This document shows, piece after piece, positions 44,307 to 52,920 of a DNA stretch of 64,000 nt. Origin of the DNA: Chitinophaga varians (lineage in GTDB: Bacteria > Bacteroidota > Bacteroidia > Chitinophagales > Chitinophagaceae); assembly GCF_012641275.1 (NCBI RefSeq), contig NZ_JABAIA010000001.1:1178001-1242000 (forward strand), given 5' to 3'. Position numbers and translations under genes: made by a program. The notes beneath the pieces were generated by a model, which was not told where the DNA came from, searched no databases, and saw only the letters and a list, made by a program, of their open reading frames with translations. Each line of letters opens with the position of its first letter. The stretch's first letter is position 1.

Positions 44307-45371
44307 TTATGGCGCTATCAACACCTCAGAGAGATCTTTATTGTTGATCAGCGTATAGTCGGTGAGGGTATTCAGGAACAGGTACAGCTGGCGCTTTTGC
44401 TGGTCTGTCAGCGAAAGGCCTTTCCTTACCAGGGCGTCGGTGGTAACGGTGTCCTTTACGCCATGATCATAGAAGTCGAATACCTGGAAGATATCGAAGT
44501 AGCGTCCGTCGTGCATATAGGGAGAGCTTTTCAGGATATTCCGCAGGGAGGGCACTTTAAATTTGAGATAATCGGCGGTATTTCCGGTGATCTTCATGCG
44601 GCCCACATCGTTGAGTGCGGGGAGGTAAGGCAGACCGTTGCTGCGATAGCTGAGGTCCGTAAACAGCGGCTCTTTATGGCAGGCCGCGCACTTCTGCTGG
44701 TACAGCGTATAACCGGCGGCTTCGTCGGGCGAGAAGGCTGCTCCCGGCACCTTGCGGATGATGCTGTCATAACGGGAGTTACCGGAAATCATGGTGCCAA
44801 CAAACTGTGTAATGGCTTTGAACATCCGTTCACTGGTGACTTCCTCTGTACCGAAGGCTGCGCTGAACTGCTGCCGGTACTTCGGATCGCCCTGCATTTT
44901 TTTCAACAGTTCCTGCAGGTCCACGCCCATTTCCTTGTGATCGGTGAGCGGCGTCAGTGGTTGTATTTCCAGGTTGTTTACCCCACCGTCCCACATAAAC
45001 GCTTTCTGCCAGATCATGTTGAAAAGCACCGGCACCGAACGGGTGCCTTGTTGTCCGCCTACGCCGTGGCTCAGTGCGTGGTCAAAATGTCCGAAGGCGG
45101 CGAACTGCTGATGGCAAAATCCACAGGACACAGTGCTGTCTTTGGAGAGACGGTAATCGTAAAAAATAAAGCGTCCCAGTGCTACGCCCTGTTTGGTCAG
45201 CGGGTTGTTGGAGAAATTGTATACCGGTTCCGGGAATCCCGGTGGCAGGGACAGCGTCAACGGGTCTGTCCGGAAACCACCCGTTCCGCCCTTATTTTCC
45301 TTTTTACAGGCATGGGCGAAGAGGAGCAGTGTCCCGAAGGCAGCAGCGATATATAACGCTTTATGACGCAT
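44307..45371 (-). CDS. Di-heme cytochrome c peroxidase/MauG-family lipoprotein (MbnH-like)
   Basis: A 354-residue exported protein with a lipoprotein signal (LLLFAHAC, lipid at Cys22) and two heme-attachment motifs, CGFCH (residues 83-87) and CAACH (228-232). Conserved CCP/MauG blocks include VALGRFIFYDYRLSKDSTVS, LFNMIWQKAFMWDGGVNNLE and FKVPSLRNILKSSPYMHDGR. Such enzymes reduce peroxide or oxidise a partner protein. Its 8-bp separation from an MbnP-family gene points to the MbnH branch, which modifies a Trp of MbnP; that specific role is inference. Confidence 0.88.
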   Translation of the reverse strand: MRHKALYIAAAFGTLLLFAHACKKENKGGTGGFRTDPLTLSLPPGFPEPVYNFSNNPLTKQGVALGRFIFYDYRLSKDSTVSCGFCHQQFAAFGHFDHALSHGVGGQQGTRSVPVLFNMIWQKAFMWDGGVNNLEIQPLTPLTDHKEMGVDLQELLKKMQGDPKYRQQFSAAFGTEEVTSERMFKAITQFVGTMISGNSRYDSIIRKVPGAAFSPDEAAGYTLYQQKCAACHKEPLFTDLSYRSNGLPYLPALNDVGRMKITGNTADYLKFKVPSLRNILKSSPYMHDGRYFDIFQVFDFYDHGVKDTVTTDALVRKGLSLTDQQKRQLYLFLNTLTDYTLINNKDLSEVLIAP

Positions 45372-45379
45372 GCGCGGTA

Positions 45380-46156
45380 TCAGTTTTTAATAGAGAACAT
45401 CTGTTGATAATTGTTGGCGATGTTAACTGCCGCAGCGCCCGGGCCCATGATAATCGCAGTCTTGGCGAAGCTGGCCTCGTTGGGCGTGAACCATTTATCT
45501 ACACTGGCCACCATGCTAAAATGCGGTATGGCGGCCATGAACGGTATCACCCTGAAGCTTAACGGCAGTTGCACCGTTCGCAGTACGTTATAAGGCTCTT
45601 TGAATCCGCCCACATGCCACTCGAATCCCTGCATGGGCGTTGTTGCGGCATCGGAGGTGCCTTCCATTTTGGCCATGATGTAACCGCTGTTCCAGGTCCA
45701 GAACATACCGTTTTCCGGGGCTAAAGCACCGGACTGTACGCCGCTGTTATTACGGGCGCTGTCTACTCCTATCAGGAAACGGACCGCCGTAAAATTGCCC
45801 ACCGGCACACTATCAAGCACCAGGCGTTTGGTGGAGTCCACCGCGTCATCTATCAGGAAGTAGGCCGATGCCAGCGGGACGGTTTTCCCGGCGTCATCCA
45901 CCAGTGCGAAATTGCTGAGGTAATAACGGAATTTGGTGATAATGAACTTCTCTCCTAAAGGATTGGAATAAGTGCTGGTATTCCTGACCAGCGGGCTGCC
46001 ATTCATTTCATGGGAGATGTCCAGCGACAACCGGGTATAGAATACCGGTGGCGGGTCAGAGGGTTTATCTTTTTTTGCGCATCCGCAGAGCCATAGGACA
46101 GGCAGGCATATCAGGACACAACGGAAGATATAGGAAGTAAAAATCCGCAAGATCAT
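45380..46156 (-). CDS. MbnP-family copper-binding-type lipoprotein
   Basis: A 258-residue lipoprotein (VLWLCGCAKKD, lipobox LCGC). The body is beta-rich with FYTRLSLDISHEMNGSPLV, KFIITKFRYYLSNFALVDDA, FLIGVDSARNNSGVQSGAL and the family block MFWTWNSGYIMAKMEG, where Trp residues cluster. In methanotrophs, MbnP binds copper after MbnH converts a Trp to kynurenine. The order here, this gene then the di-heme enzyme 8 bp later, is that same pair without any methanobactin genes. First gene of a likely two-gene transcript. Confidence 0.82.
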   Translation of the reverse strand: MILRIFTSYIFRCVLICLPVLWLCGCAKKDKPSDPPPVFYTRLSLDISHEMNGSPLVRNTSTYSNPLGEKFIITKFRYYLSNFALVDDAGKTVPLASAYFLIDDAVDSTKRLVLDSVPVGNFTAVRFLIGVDSARNNSGVQSGALAPENGMFWTWNSGYIMAKMEGTSDAATTPMQGFEWHVGGFKEPYNVLRTVQLPLSFRVIPFMAAIPHFSMVASVDKWFTPNEASFAKTAIIMGPGAAAVNIANNYQQMFSIKN

Positions 46157-46218
46157 GGTATTCCTTTTTGTGATCAGGAAGATACGATGATTTTGCGGAT
46201 TAAAGGATTAAAAAGGGC

Positions 46219-47457
46219 CTAGCTTCTCTTGTATCCCCGCCAGCCATAGTAGAACACTACTACGAAACAAAGCATTGGGATACCATAGGAAATGGCGGTA
46301 GAATACTTTTCTGTCACCACGCCCATCAGGTAAGGAACAGATGCCCCGCCCACGATAGACATCACGATAAAAGAAGCACCTTTTTTAGTATGTTTTCCCA
46401 GATCTTTTACTCCCAGAGCGAAGATGGTCGGGAACATGATAGACATGAAGAAAAATACTGCTATCAGCGCATATACGGAAGCTGCGCCGCTGCCTGTCAT
46501 CACAAAGGCGCATAGCAGCACGTTGACAAACGCATAAATTGCCAGCAGTTTGTTGGGAGCGATTTTACGCATCAGAGCAGTGCCTACGAAACGGCCAGCC
46601 AGGAACAACACCATGCCAGCAGACAGCAGATAGGCCGCTTTTTCGTTGGACGTTCCCTGCCAGTATTCGGTGGCATAATTGATAAACAAAGCGCCTACGC
46701 CCACTTGTGCCGCCACATAAAAGAACTGCGCCACCACGCCGCCTACAAAATGTTTATGGGCAAACAGGGGCCTTTCATCTTTTAATACCGCTTCTCCTTC
46801 CGCCTCGGCCTCTTTGATTTCCGGCAGTTTGGTACGGTAGAAGAAACCAGCGATCATCAGCACTACTACGCCAATCACGATATAGGTAAGCTGTACGGTG
46901 GTCAGATCATCTTTTCCGCTGCCAAAAAAGAGCGCGCCGCCGATCACCGGGCCCAGGAAGGAACCCAGCCCATTGAAACACTGCGACAGGTTCAATCGCT
47001 GCTCGGAAGATTCTTTTGGTCCCAGTACAGTCACATATGGATTAGCAGCCGTTTCCAGGCACGCCAGCCCACAGGCCAGAATAAACAATGACAGCAGGAA
47101 GAAATCAAAATTAAGTGCCCGGGCTGACGGATAAAAAAGGAAGGCCCCCGCTGCATACAGCAGCAGTCCCATAATAATGCCTTTCTTATAGCCGAACCTG
47201 TTCATGAACATGCCGGCGGGCAAAGCCATGATAAAATAAGCGCCGAAGTAAGCGCCCTGTAACAGCGTCGAGCGTTTAGGCGTAATGTTCAGCACTTCCT
47301 GGAAGTGTTTGTTCAGCACGTCCAGCAGGCCGTATGCGAGGCCCCATAAAAAGAAAAGACTGGTCACCAGTATAAACGGGAAAAGGTAGTTGCCAGCCTG
47401 TTTCCCGCTCGAGGGGCTGCTGGTATAGGTGGAATTACTTACTGCGCCTCCGGCCAT
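46219..47457 (-). CDS. fucP: L-fucose:H+ symporter family (FucP) MFS permease
   Basis: A 412-residue protein with about twelve membrane helices. The FucP-type first helix block is clear (FFLWGLAYGLLDVLNKHFQE), followed by LLQGAYFGAYFIMALPAGMF and RFGYKKGIIMGLLLY, and the ETAANPY motif (residues near 135) that marks the FucP/glucose-galactose permease branch. It imports L-fucose with protons; a related hexose substrate is possible. It is the last gene of the fucose cluster. Confidence 0.88.
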   Translation of the reverse strand: MAGGAVSNSTYTSSPSSGKQAGNYLFPFILVTSLFFLWGLAYGLLDVLNKHFQEVLNITPKRSTLLQGAYFGAYFIMALPAGMFMNRFGYKKGIIMGLLLYAAGAFLFYPSARALNFDFFLLSLFILACGLACLETAANPYVTVLGPKESSEQRLNLSQCFNGLGSFLGPVIGGALFFGSGKDDLTTVQLTYIVIGVVVLMIAGFFYRTKLPEIKEAEAEGEAVLKDERPLFAHKHFVGGVVAQFFYVAAQVGVGALFINYATEYWQGTSNEKAAYLLSAGMVLFLAGRFVGTALMRKIAPNKLLAIYAFVNVLLCAFVMTGSGAASVYALIAVFFFMSIMFPTIFALGVKDLGKHTKKGASFIVMSIVGGASVPYLMGVVTEKYSTAISYGIPMLCFVVVFYYGWRGYKRS

Positions 47458-47514
47458 AACGAAGAGTTTTGTTTTCAGGTAAAAGTGTAATGTATCAGTT
47501 TAGTCGGCAAATGC

Positions 47515-48297
47515 TCAGCTGATGGACCTGTCGAGGTGTGTATAACCTCCGTCTACGAATAATATCTGTCCGGTTGTATGTGATGAACGGGGAGACAGCA
47601 GGAACACGGTGGTGTTGGCGATCTCTTCGGAGGTGGTCATTCTGTGCTCAAAAGGAATTTTGGCGGTGATGGAAGCCAGTTTTTCCTTTGGATTGGGCAA
47701 AGAATTGATCCAGGTTTCGTACAGCGGTGTCCATACTTCGGCCGGGATGACCGTATTGACACGCACAGAATATGGCAGCAGCTCTACTGCCCATTCGCGG
47801 GTAAGCGCATTGATGGCGCCTTTGGAAGCTGCATAACCGGAGGTGTTGCCCTGACCGGTAGTAGCTACTTTGGAGCCGATATTCACAATATTGCCTTTGG
47901 TGGTTTTGAGGTATGGCAGCGCAAAATGGGCCAGGTTGTAGTAGTGGGACAGGTTGTTTTGCAGCGATTGCATAAAACGTTCCGGGCTACCGCTTTCCAG
48001 TCCTACACCGTCATTAGCGCCGGCGTTGTTCACCAGGCCGTCAATTTTCCCGTATTTTTCTATGGTTTCAGCGATCACTTTGCGGCAGTCGTCCACGTTA
48101 GACAGCTCGGCCCGGATACCATAAGCCTGACCACCCGCCCCGATGATCTCGTTGACGGTTTTGCTGTTATCTGCTTCATTTCTGCCGGCAATTACGACAA
48201 TGCCTCCTTCCGCTGCTACCAGTTTTGCAATACCTTCTCCAATACCTTTGGCACCGCCGGTAACAATAATCACTTTTCCCTGTAATCCTAAATCCAT
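47515..48297 (-). CDS. SDR dehydrogenase of fucose catabolism
   Basis: The ATG at 48297 (MDLGLQGKVIIVTGGAKGIG) is the start; an upstream extension overlaps the next gene without motif support. The 260-residue SDR has the cofactor motif TGGAKGIGEGIA, NNAGANDG, and catalytic GYAASKGAINALTREWA with Tyr and Lys. In context it would be either L-fucose dehydrogenase or the 2-keto-3-deoxy-L-fuconate dehydrogenase; sequence alone does not say which. Confidence 0.85.
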   Translation of the reverse strand: MDLGLQGKVIIVTGGAKGIGEGIAKLVAAEGGIVVIAGRNEADNSKTVNEIIGAGGQAYGIRAELSNVDDCRKVIAETIEKYGKIDGLVNNAGANDGVGLESGSPERFMQSLQNNLSHYYNLAHFALPYLKTTKGNIVNIGSKVATTGQGNTSGYAASKGAINALTREWAVELLPYSVRVNTVIPAEVWTPLYETWINSLPNPKEKLASITAKIPFEHRMTTSEEIANTTVFLLSPRSSHTTGQILFVDGGYTHLDRSIS

Positions 48298-48320
48298 ATG
48301 CGTGGTGTTGTACTTGTTTT

Positions 48321-49148
48321 TTATAGATGATAAAATGAGATGGCGTTGCCTCCCATTATGTTGTTTTGTTCTGCTGTTGACAGTTTGCCGATGTAGCTGA
48401 CAATGATGTTTTTCACCTGGGCGTATTCCGCTGCCAGCAGGCAAACGGGCCAGTCGGAGCCAAACATGAGCCGGTTGGGACCGAAGCATTCCAGCACCAC
48501 ATCAAGGAACGGTTCGAAGTGTTCCTGTTGCCAGTGCTGCCAGTCGGCCTCTGTTACCAGTCCGCTGAGCTTACAGTATACATTGGGTGCCTGGGCGATG
48601 CGACGCATATAGGCGGCCCATTCGTCCAGCGCGCCGGTTTTGAAATCCGGCTTCGCCACGTGATCGATCACGAAGCGGTGGTCCGGGAATTTTTCCACGA
48701 AAGCAGCCGTGGCGGCTAACTGTTTCGGATATACGAGTATGTCGTAGGTGAAGCCGAATTCAGCCAACGCGGCGATGCCGTTGCAGAAAGCCTCTCCAAG
48801 CAGGAAATTGTTGTCAGGCTCTCCCTGCACAATATGCCGGAAACCTTTCAGTTTGGGGTGGGCGGTATAAGCGGCCAGCCGTTCCCGTACATTGGGACTG
48901 CGCAGGTCTGTCCAGCCTACCACGCCTTTGATGAACGGATGTTTATCTGCCAGGTCCAGCAGGAAAGCGGTTTCGTTTTCCGACTGGTCGGCCTGAACTG
49001 CCACACAGCCGTGTACGCCATTGGAAGCCAGTATCGGTTCCAGGTGTTCCGGGAAAAAGTCCCTCCGGATGACCTGCATGGAATCGTCTATCCAGGCGTC
49101 GCGGACGGGATCATACTGCCAGAAATGCTGATGTGCGTCAATAACCAT
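48321..49148 (-). CDS. L-fuconolactonase-type amidohydrolase
   Basis: A 275-residue TIM-barrel hydrolase of the COG3618 group: MVIDAHQHFWQYDPVRDAWI at the N-terminus (metal HxH), KGFRHIVQGEPDN, DHVAKPDFKTG, KLSGLVTEADW and FGSDWPVCLLAAEYAQV at the end. These enzymes open L-fucono-1,5-lactone to L-fuconate. The neighbours support that assignment. It is followed on its strand by the SDR gene after 23 bp and preceded by a spacer with a hairpin. Confidence 0.87.
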   Translation of the reverse strand: MVIDAHQHFWQYDPVRDAWIDDSMQVIRRDFFPEHLEPILASNGVHGCVAVQADQSENETAFLLDLADKHPFIKGVVGWTDLRSPNVRERLAAYTAHPKLKGFRHIVQGEPDNNFLLGEAFCNGIAALAEFGFTYDILVYPKQLAATAAFVEKFPDHRFVIDHVAKPDFKTGALDEWAAYMRRIAQAPNVYCKLSGLVTEADWQHWQQEHFEPFLDVVLECFGPNRLMFGSDWPVCLLAAEYAQVKNIIVSYIGKLSTAEQNNIMGGNAISFYHL

Positions 49149-49195
49149 TTGATTATTTAGATATTTTGTTACTTGGTTATTTATTGAGCTGTTTA

Positions 49196-49251
49196 GTTAT
49201 TCAGGAACCTGATCATTCAGGAAAATCCAAATGATCAAATTCCTGAATAAC
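49196..49251. other. Hairpin in the spacer between mutarotase and lactonase genes
   Basis: Twenty-two-bp arms 49196-49217 and 49230-49251 (GTTATTCAGGAA / TTCCTGAATAAC outer, TGATCATT / AATGATCA inner) pair with two central mismatches. Loop is 12 nt. It sits in the widest intergenic spacer of the downstream part of the operon, with no T-run, so it may be a processing or attenuation element. Confidence 0.7.
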
Positions 49252-49257
49252 AAAATA

Positions 49258-49587
49258 TTACAGTGAGAAAATCTTATCCATGATGATCCATTTCTCTCCG
49301 GGCTTCGCTACCGGCAATGCCTGCTGGTATTTCCACATGAGCTGTTCCCATTCCTGTACTTTAGGATTGGCAGCGTCCATGGCGCCTTTGGTGTCAAAAG
49401 AGAAAGTATCGTTCACTTCCATGATCATAAACAAGCGGTTGCCGGCACGGTATATTTCCATATTTTGGATGCCGCTGTCGGTAATGCTTTTTTTGATTTC
49501 CGGCCATACGTTGCGGTGATAGTCTTCATATTCGGCTATCAGCTGCGGTTCGTTGACCAGGTCCAGTGCCAGGCAATAACGTTTCAT
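49258..49587 (-). CDS. L-rhamnose/L-fucose mutarotase family protein
   Basis: A 109-residue ferredoxin-like fold protein: MKRYCLALDLVNEPQLIAEY, EDYHRNVWPEIKKSITDSGI and NMEIYRAGNRLFMIMEV, then PVAKPGEKWIIMDKIFSL. The family interconverts alpha and beta anomers of 6-deoxy sugars. The Tyr and His residues of the active site are in the YRAGNR and YHRNVWPE blocks. Its place between the hydrolase and lactonase genes supports L-fucose as the substrate. Confidence 0.88.
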   Translation of the reverse strand: MKRYCLALDLVNEPQLIAEYEDYHRNVWPEIKKSITDSGIQNMEIYRAGNRLFMIMEVNDTFSFDTKGAMDAANPKVQEWEQLMWKYQQALPVAKPGEKWIIMDKIFSL

Positions 49588-49593
49588 ATGCGG

Positions 49594-50445
49594 TTATTTA
49601 TAGGCCACTACTGATTGTTTGGAAGTGCCCAGGCCATCGATGCCCAGTTCCACTACGTCACCTGGTTTCAGGTAAACCTGCGGGTTCATGCCGAGGCCTA
49701 CGCCTGCCGGTGTACCGGTGGAGATCACATCGCCGGGGAGCAGTGTCATGAACTGGCTCAGGTAAGACACTACGTACGCAACATTGAAGATGAAGTTGGA
49801 AGTGTTGCCGTCCTGCATTTTCTGGCCGTTAACGGTAAGCCATAAACGCAGACTGTTCACGTCTTTGATTTCATCTTTGGTAGCCAGCCAGGGGCCCATC
49901 GGAGCGAAGGTGTCGCAGCTTTTTCCTTTCACCCACTGACCGTTTCTTTCCAGCTGGAAGGCGCGCTCGCTGTAGTCGTTGTGCAGGCAGTAGCCGGCCA
50001 CATAGTCCATCGCGTCTTTTTCTTCAACATAGGAGGCTTTTTTGCCGATTACCACGGCCAGCTCCACTTCCCAGTCGGTTTTTTCGCTGTTGCGCGGAAT
50101 CACCAGGTCGTCGTTGGGGCCTACCAGTGCGGTAGTGCTTTTAAAGAACACGATTGGTTCTGTCGGGATCGGCGCATTGGTTTCGCGGGCGTGGTCAGCG
50201 TAGTTCAGACCGATGCACACAATTTTGGAAGGCCGTTGGAACGGCGCGCCCAAACGGGTGCCGGCAGGCACCTGCGGACAGGAAGCGCCTTTTTGTTCCC
50301 ACCATTGGGACAGGCGTTCGAGGCCGTTGGAAGCCAGGAACTGTTCGCCAAAATCTTCACCAAAAGCGCTGACGTCAAACATGCCTGCTGCTGTAACAAT
50401 GCCCGGCTTTTCTTGTCCCGGTAAACCAAACCTGATCAGTTTCAT
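49594..50445 (-). CDS. FAH-family hydrolase (2,4-diketo-3-deoxy-L-fuconate hydrolase type)
   Basis: A 283-residue fumarylacetoacetate-hydrolase fold protein with IVCIGLNYADHARETNAPIP, PIVFFKSTTALVGPNDDLVI, WEVELAVVIGKKASYV (acidic metal ligands), FAPMGPWLATKDEI and the DVISTGTPAGVGLGMNP end block. In the non-phosphorylating fucose pathway such an enzyme cleaves 2,4-diketo-3-deoxy-L-fuconate to pyruvate and L-lactate. The mutarotase gene begins 6 bp after its stop. Confidence 0.88.
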   Translation of the reverse strand: MKLIRFGLPGQEKPGIVTAAGMFDVSAFGEDFGEQFLASNGLERLSQWWEQKGASCPQVPAGTRLGAPFQRPSKIVCIGLNYADHARETNAPIPTEPIVFFKSTTALVGPNDDLVIPRNSEKTDWEVELAVVIGKKASYVEEKDAMDYVAGYCLHNDYSERAFQLERNGQWVKGKSCDTFAPMGPWLATKDEIKDVNSLRLWLTVNGQKMQDGNTSNFIFNVAYVVSYLSQFMTLLPGDVISTGTPAGVGLGMNPQVYLKPGDVVELGIDGLGTSKQSVVAYK

Positions 50446-50469
50446 TTCAATATTTTTTATTGTTATCCT

Positions 50470-51225
50470 TTAGTCTTTTTTGATTTCTTTCAGTGTTTTC
50501 ACCTGTAGGTGGCCGTTTTCCACTTTCAGGTCGATGAATGGTTCCGCCTTGCCGTCTTTTACCAGTGAGAAGTACACATGGTCAGCATCTGATGTTTGCT
50601 GGATGGTAGGCTGATAGCCTGCAGGGATGCCGATGTACATGCTTTTGCGTACGCCGCCGAATTCCACGTACAGCTCTACGCTGTCGGGTGTGTTGTCCGG
50701 TCTGATTTCAACAATGAAGTCGGCGATGATCATGCCTGACTGCATATTTTTGCTGTACTTTTTAGTCAGTTCAGCGGAAGCAGACACTTTACCCAGGCCC
50801 ATGGTGTTTTCCATGTATTCCCAGATACGTTTCGGCGGGGCAGTGGCCCACAGTATCTTCAGGTCTCCCTTATCATCCTGGCTGGCATGGTAATACCTTA
50901 CCGCATGATTAGGCTTCAGTACGCCGATGTAGGCGCTGTTGGGCTCGTCCCACAGGACTTTAAACAGTTCCGCATCGGGCGCGTCTTTCAGGACGGCCTG
51001 TTCAAATGATTTTTCTTTTTTCAGATCTTTTATCTGAAACTTAATGGTGATCTGCTGGGTGTCTTTATCCTTGCCCGTAATAGCCACTTCCACTGAACCT
51101 GCCGGAGTAGCAGGCACCAGTGCGGCAGCCGTATCGGTGCCGTTGTTCTTTTTTCCGGTCCCCGAATTACAGGCGGTAAAGGCCAATACTGCCAGCCCTG
51201 CCAGCCATACACGAAAATGTTGCAT
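50470..51225 (-). CDS. Hypothetical lipoprotein within the fucose operon
   Basis: A 251-residue protein with a lipobox (LAVLAFTAC, lipid at Cys19), then a Gly/Asn/Thr-rich linker and a beta-rich body (GSVEVAITGKDKDTQQITIK, SVELYVEFGGVRKSMYIGIP). I do not recognise the family. It lies between an SDR gene and the FAH hydrolase gene, 24 bp from the latter, so it is probably cotranscribed. A role in binding a sugar or lipid at the outer membrane is possible but not shown by sequence. Confidence 0.75.
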   Translation of the reverse strand: MQHFRVWLAGLAVLAFTACNSGTGKKNNGTDTAAALVPATPAGSVEVAITGKDKDTQQITIKFQIKDLKKEKSFEQAVLKDAPDAELFKVLWDEPNSAYIGVLKPNHAVRYYHASQDDKGDLKILWATAPPKRIWEYMENTMGLGKVSASAELTKKYSKNMQSGMIIADFIVEIRPDNTPDSVELYVEFGGVRKSMYIGIPAGYQPTIQQTSDADHVYFSLVKDGKAEPFIDLKVENGHLQVKTLKEIKKD

Positions 51226-51300
51226 AATCGTTATTAATGATTGATGAATGAATAGATTGAAAGATAATAACCTTCAGCAATATTCATCACATTCAATCTA

Positions 51301-52083
51301 TTAATTATTTAACCTGATAAAACCGCCGTCAATCGGGTAGTCGCATCCGGTAATAAAACCAGCCTCGTCGGAGCAGAGGTACAGGGCCAGGTGCCCTACT
51401 TCCACCGGCTTGGCCATACGGCCAATAGGCTGGGTTTTGCTCAGTTTCTCAAACATTTCGGCTTCTTTGCCGGGATAGTTTTTAGCGATGAAGCCATCCA
51501 CAAATGGCGTGTGTACCCTTGCCGGAGAGATGCAGTTGCAACGGATATTGCTGCCGAGGTAATCTTTGGCAGCAGACAGCGTCATGGTGAGTACCGCGCC
51601 TTTGCTCATGGAATAGGCGAACCTGTCCGGAATGCCCACGCTGGAAGCGATGGAGGCGATATTAAGTATCACGCCGCCGCCCTGTGCTTTCATTTGTTTA
51701 ATAACTGCGTACATACAGTTATAGGTGCCTTTCACATTTACCTGGTATACCCGGTCGAAATCCGTTTCGGCGGTATTTTCCAGATTGCCCACATGCGCAA
51801 TGCCGGCGCAGTTTACCAGGATGTCCAGTTTACCGGCCTGCTGCACAATGCTGTCCATCACGTTGATCACCGCTGCCTGGTCGGCCACGTTGCAGGCATG
51901 TACTTCCGCCTGTCCGCCTGCCGCCCTGATTTCTTCTGCCGTGCTCCGGCCCCCTTCTTCATTCAGCTCGATAATATGCACCCTTGCACCCTGGGCGCCA
52001 AAGCTTTTTGCGATCGCCTGTCCTATGCCGCTACCACCACCGGTGATAACCGCCACTTTGTGATCTAATCTGAACAGCTCCAT
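51301..52083 (-). CDS. SDR dehydrogenase of fucose catabolism (second)
   Basis: A 260-residue short-chain dehydrogenase: KVAVITGGGSGIGQAIAKSF, NCAGIAHVGNLENT, and AYSMSKGAVLTMTLSAAKDY with catalytic Tyr and Lys. The C-terminal part (FITGCDYPIDGGFIRLN) is standard. It is the first gene of the fucose operon. With the SDR at 47515 it would supply the two oxidation steps of the pathway; which one acts on fucose and which on 2-keto-3-deoxy-L-fuconate is not decidable here. Confidence 0.87.
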   Translation of the reverse strand: MELFRLDHKVAVITGGGSGIGQAIAKSFGAQGARVHIIELNEEGGRSTAEEIRAAGGQAEVHACNVADQAAVINVMDSIVQQAGKLDILVNCAGIAHVGNLENTAETDFDRVYQVNVKGTYNCMYAVIKQMKAQGGGVILNIASIASSVGIPDRFAYSMSKGAVLTMTLSAAKDYLGSNIRCNCISPARVHTPFVDGFIAKNYPGKEAEMFEKLSKTQPIGRMAKPVEVGHLALYLCSDEAGFITGCDYPIDGGFIRLNN

Positions 52084-52201
52084 ATTAAAAAATTTAAGGG
52101 TTCTAAAATACCTATTTTACCAAGCGATTTACAATTGTATTTTCACTGTATTTCATACTTTCTTGCCTAATTTTCGCAAAATTCAATAATTTCCGGAGCA
52201 A

Positions 52202-52906
52202 ATGAACGACTTTTTATTATTTAAGCCCATGAGAAAACTGATGTTGACAGCCCTGTTAGGGAGCCTTTTACAATATGCCGGCGCACAGCAGATCAAACCC
52301 AATAAATACGGCCTGCTGATAGTAGGCAGCACTGAACAGTATGCCCAACTGGTAAAAAAGGACAGCAGTCAGCAGCTGGTGGACCTGGAGACGTTCATCC
52401 CCCATATCCGCAAAGATGTGCGGTATGCCACCACCAATAACTTCACCCATCAGCGATTATATACCCACACAAAGATCTTCCTGCGCCGGCCTGCGGCCGA
52501 GAAGCTGAAAGCCGTACAGTCAGCGCTGAACAAAAAAGGATATACCCTCCTGATATACGACGCCTACCGCCCCTACCGGGTTACTGAGGAGATGTTTAAA
52601 ATTGTGCCCAACGACCTCTATGCCGCCGATCCGCGCAAAGGTTCAGGACATAACCGCGGCGTAGCGATAGACCTGTCCATGGCCGACCTTAAAACAGGAA
52701 AGCCCGTGGCCATGCCTACGGACTTCGATGATTTCACCCAAAAAGCGCATGAGAACTACGTCCCCTCCGATCCAACAGTAACGGCTAACCGCAAACTGCT
52801 GCGCGACACCATGAAACAATACGGTTTTAAAGGCTCCCGCACGGAATGGTGGCATTTTTATCTCCCGGATTATAAAAAATATCCGCTGATGGATATTTTG
52901 TTTTAA
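52202..52906 (+). CDS. VanX-type D-Ala-D-Ala dipeptidase (M15D), secreted
   Basis: A 234-residue protein; the in-frame ATG at 52229 (MRKLMLTALLGSLLQYAGAQ) gives a tidier signal peptide than the one at 52202. The catalytic domain has LIYDAYRPYRVTEEMF, SGHNRGVAIDLSMADL (Zn His and Asp) and TEWWHFYLPD (catalytic Glu, Zn His). A signal peptide means it would act in the periplasm on peptidoglycan-derived D-Ala-D-Ala, unlike cytoplasmic VanX of vancomycin resistance. No van regulators are near. Confidence 0.9.
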   Translation: MNDFLLFKPMRKLMLTALLGSLLQYAGAQQIKPNKYGLLIVGSTEQYAQLVKKDSSQQLVDLETFIPHIRKDVRYATTNNFTHQRLYTHTKIFLRRPAAEKLKAVQSALNKKGYTLLIYDAYRPYRVTEEMFKIVPNDLYAADPRKGSGHNRGVAIDLSMADLKTGKPVAMPTDFDDFTQKAHENYVPSDPTVTANRKLLRDTMKQYGFKGSRTEWWHFYLPDYKKYPLMDILF

Positions 52907-52920
52907 GATATGTACAACAA

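Noticed and set aside
52202..52906. Vancomycin resistance determinant
   Set aside because: No vanH, vanA or vanRS genes nearby, and a signal peptide is present.
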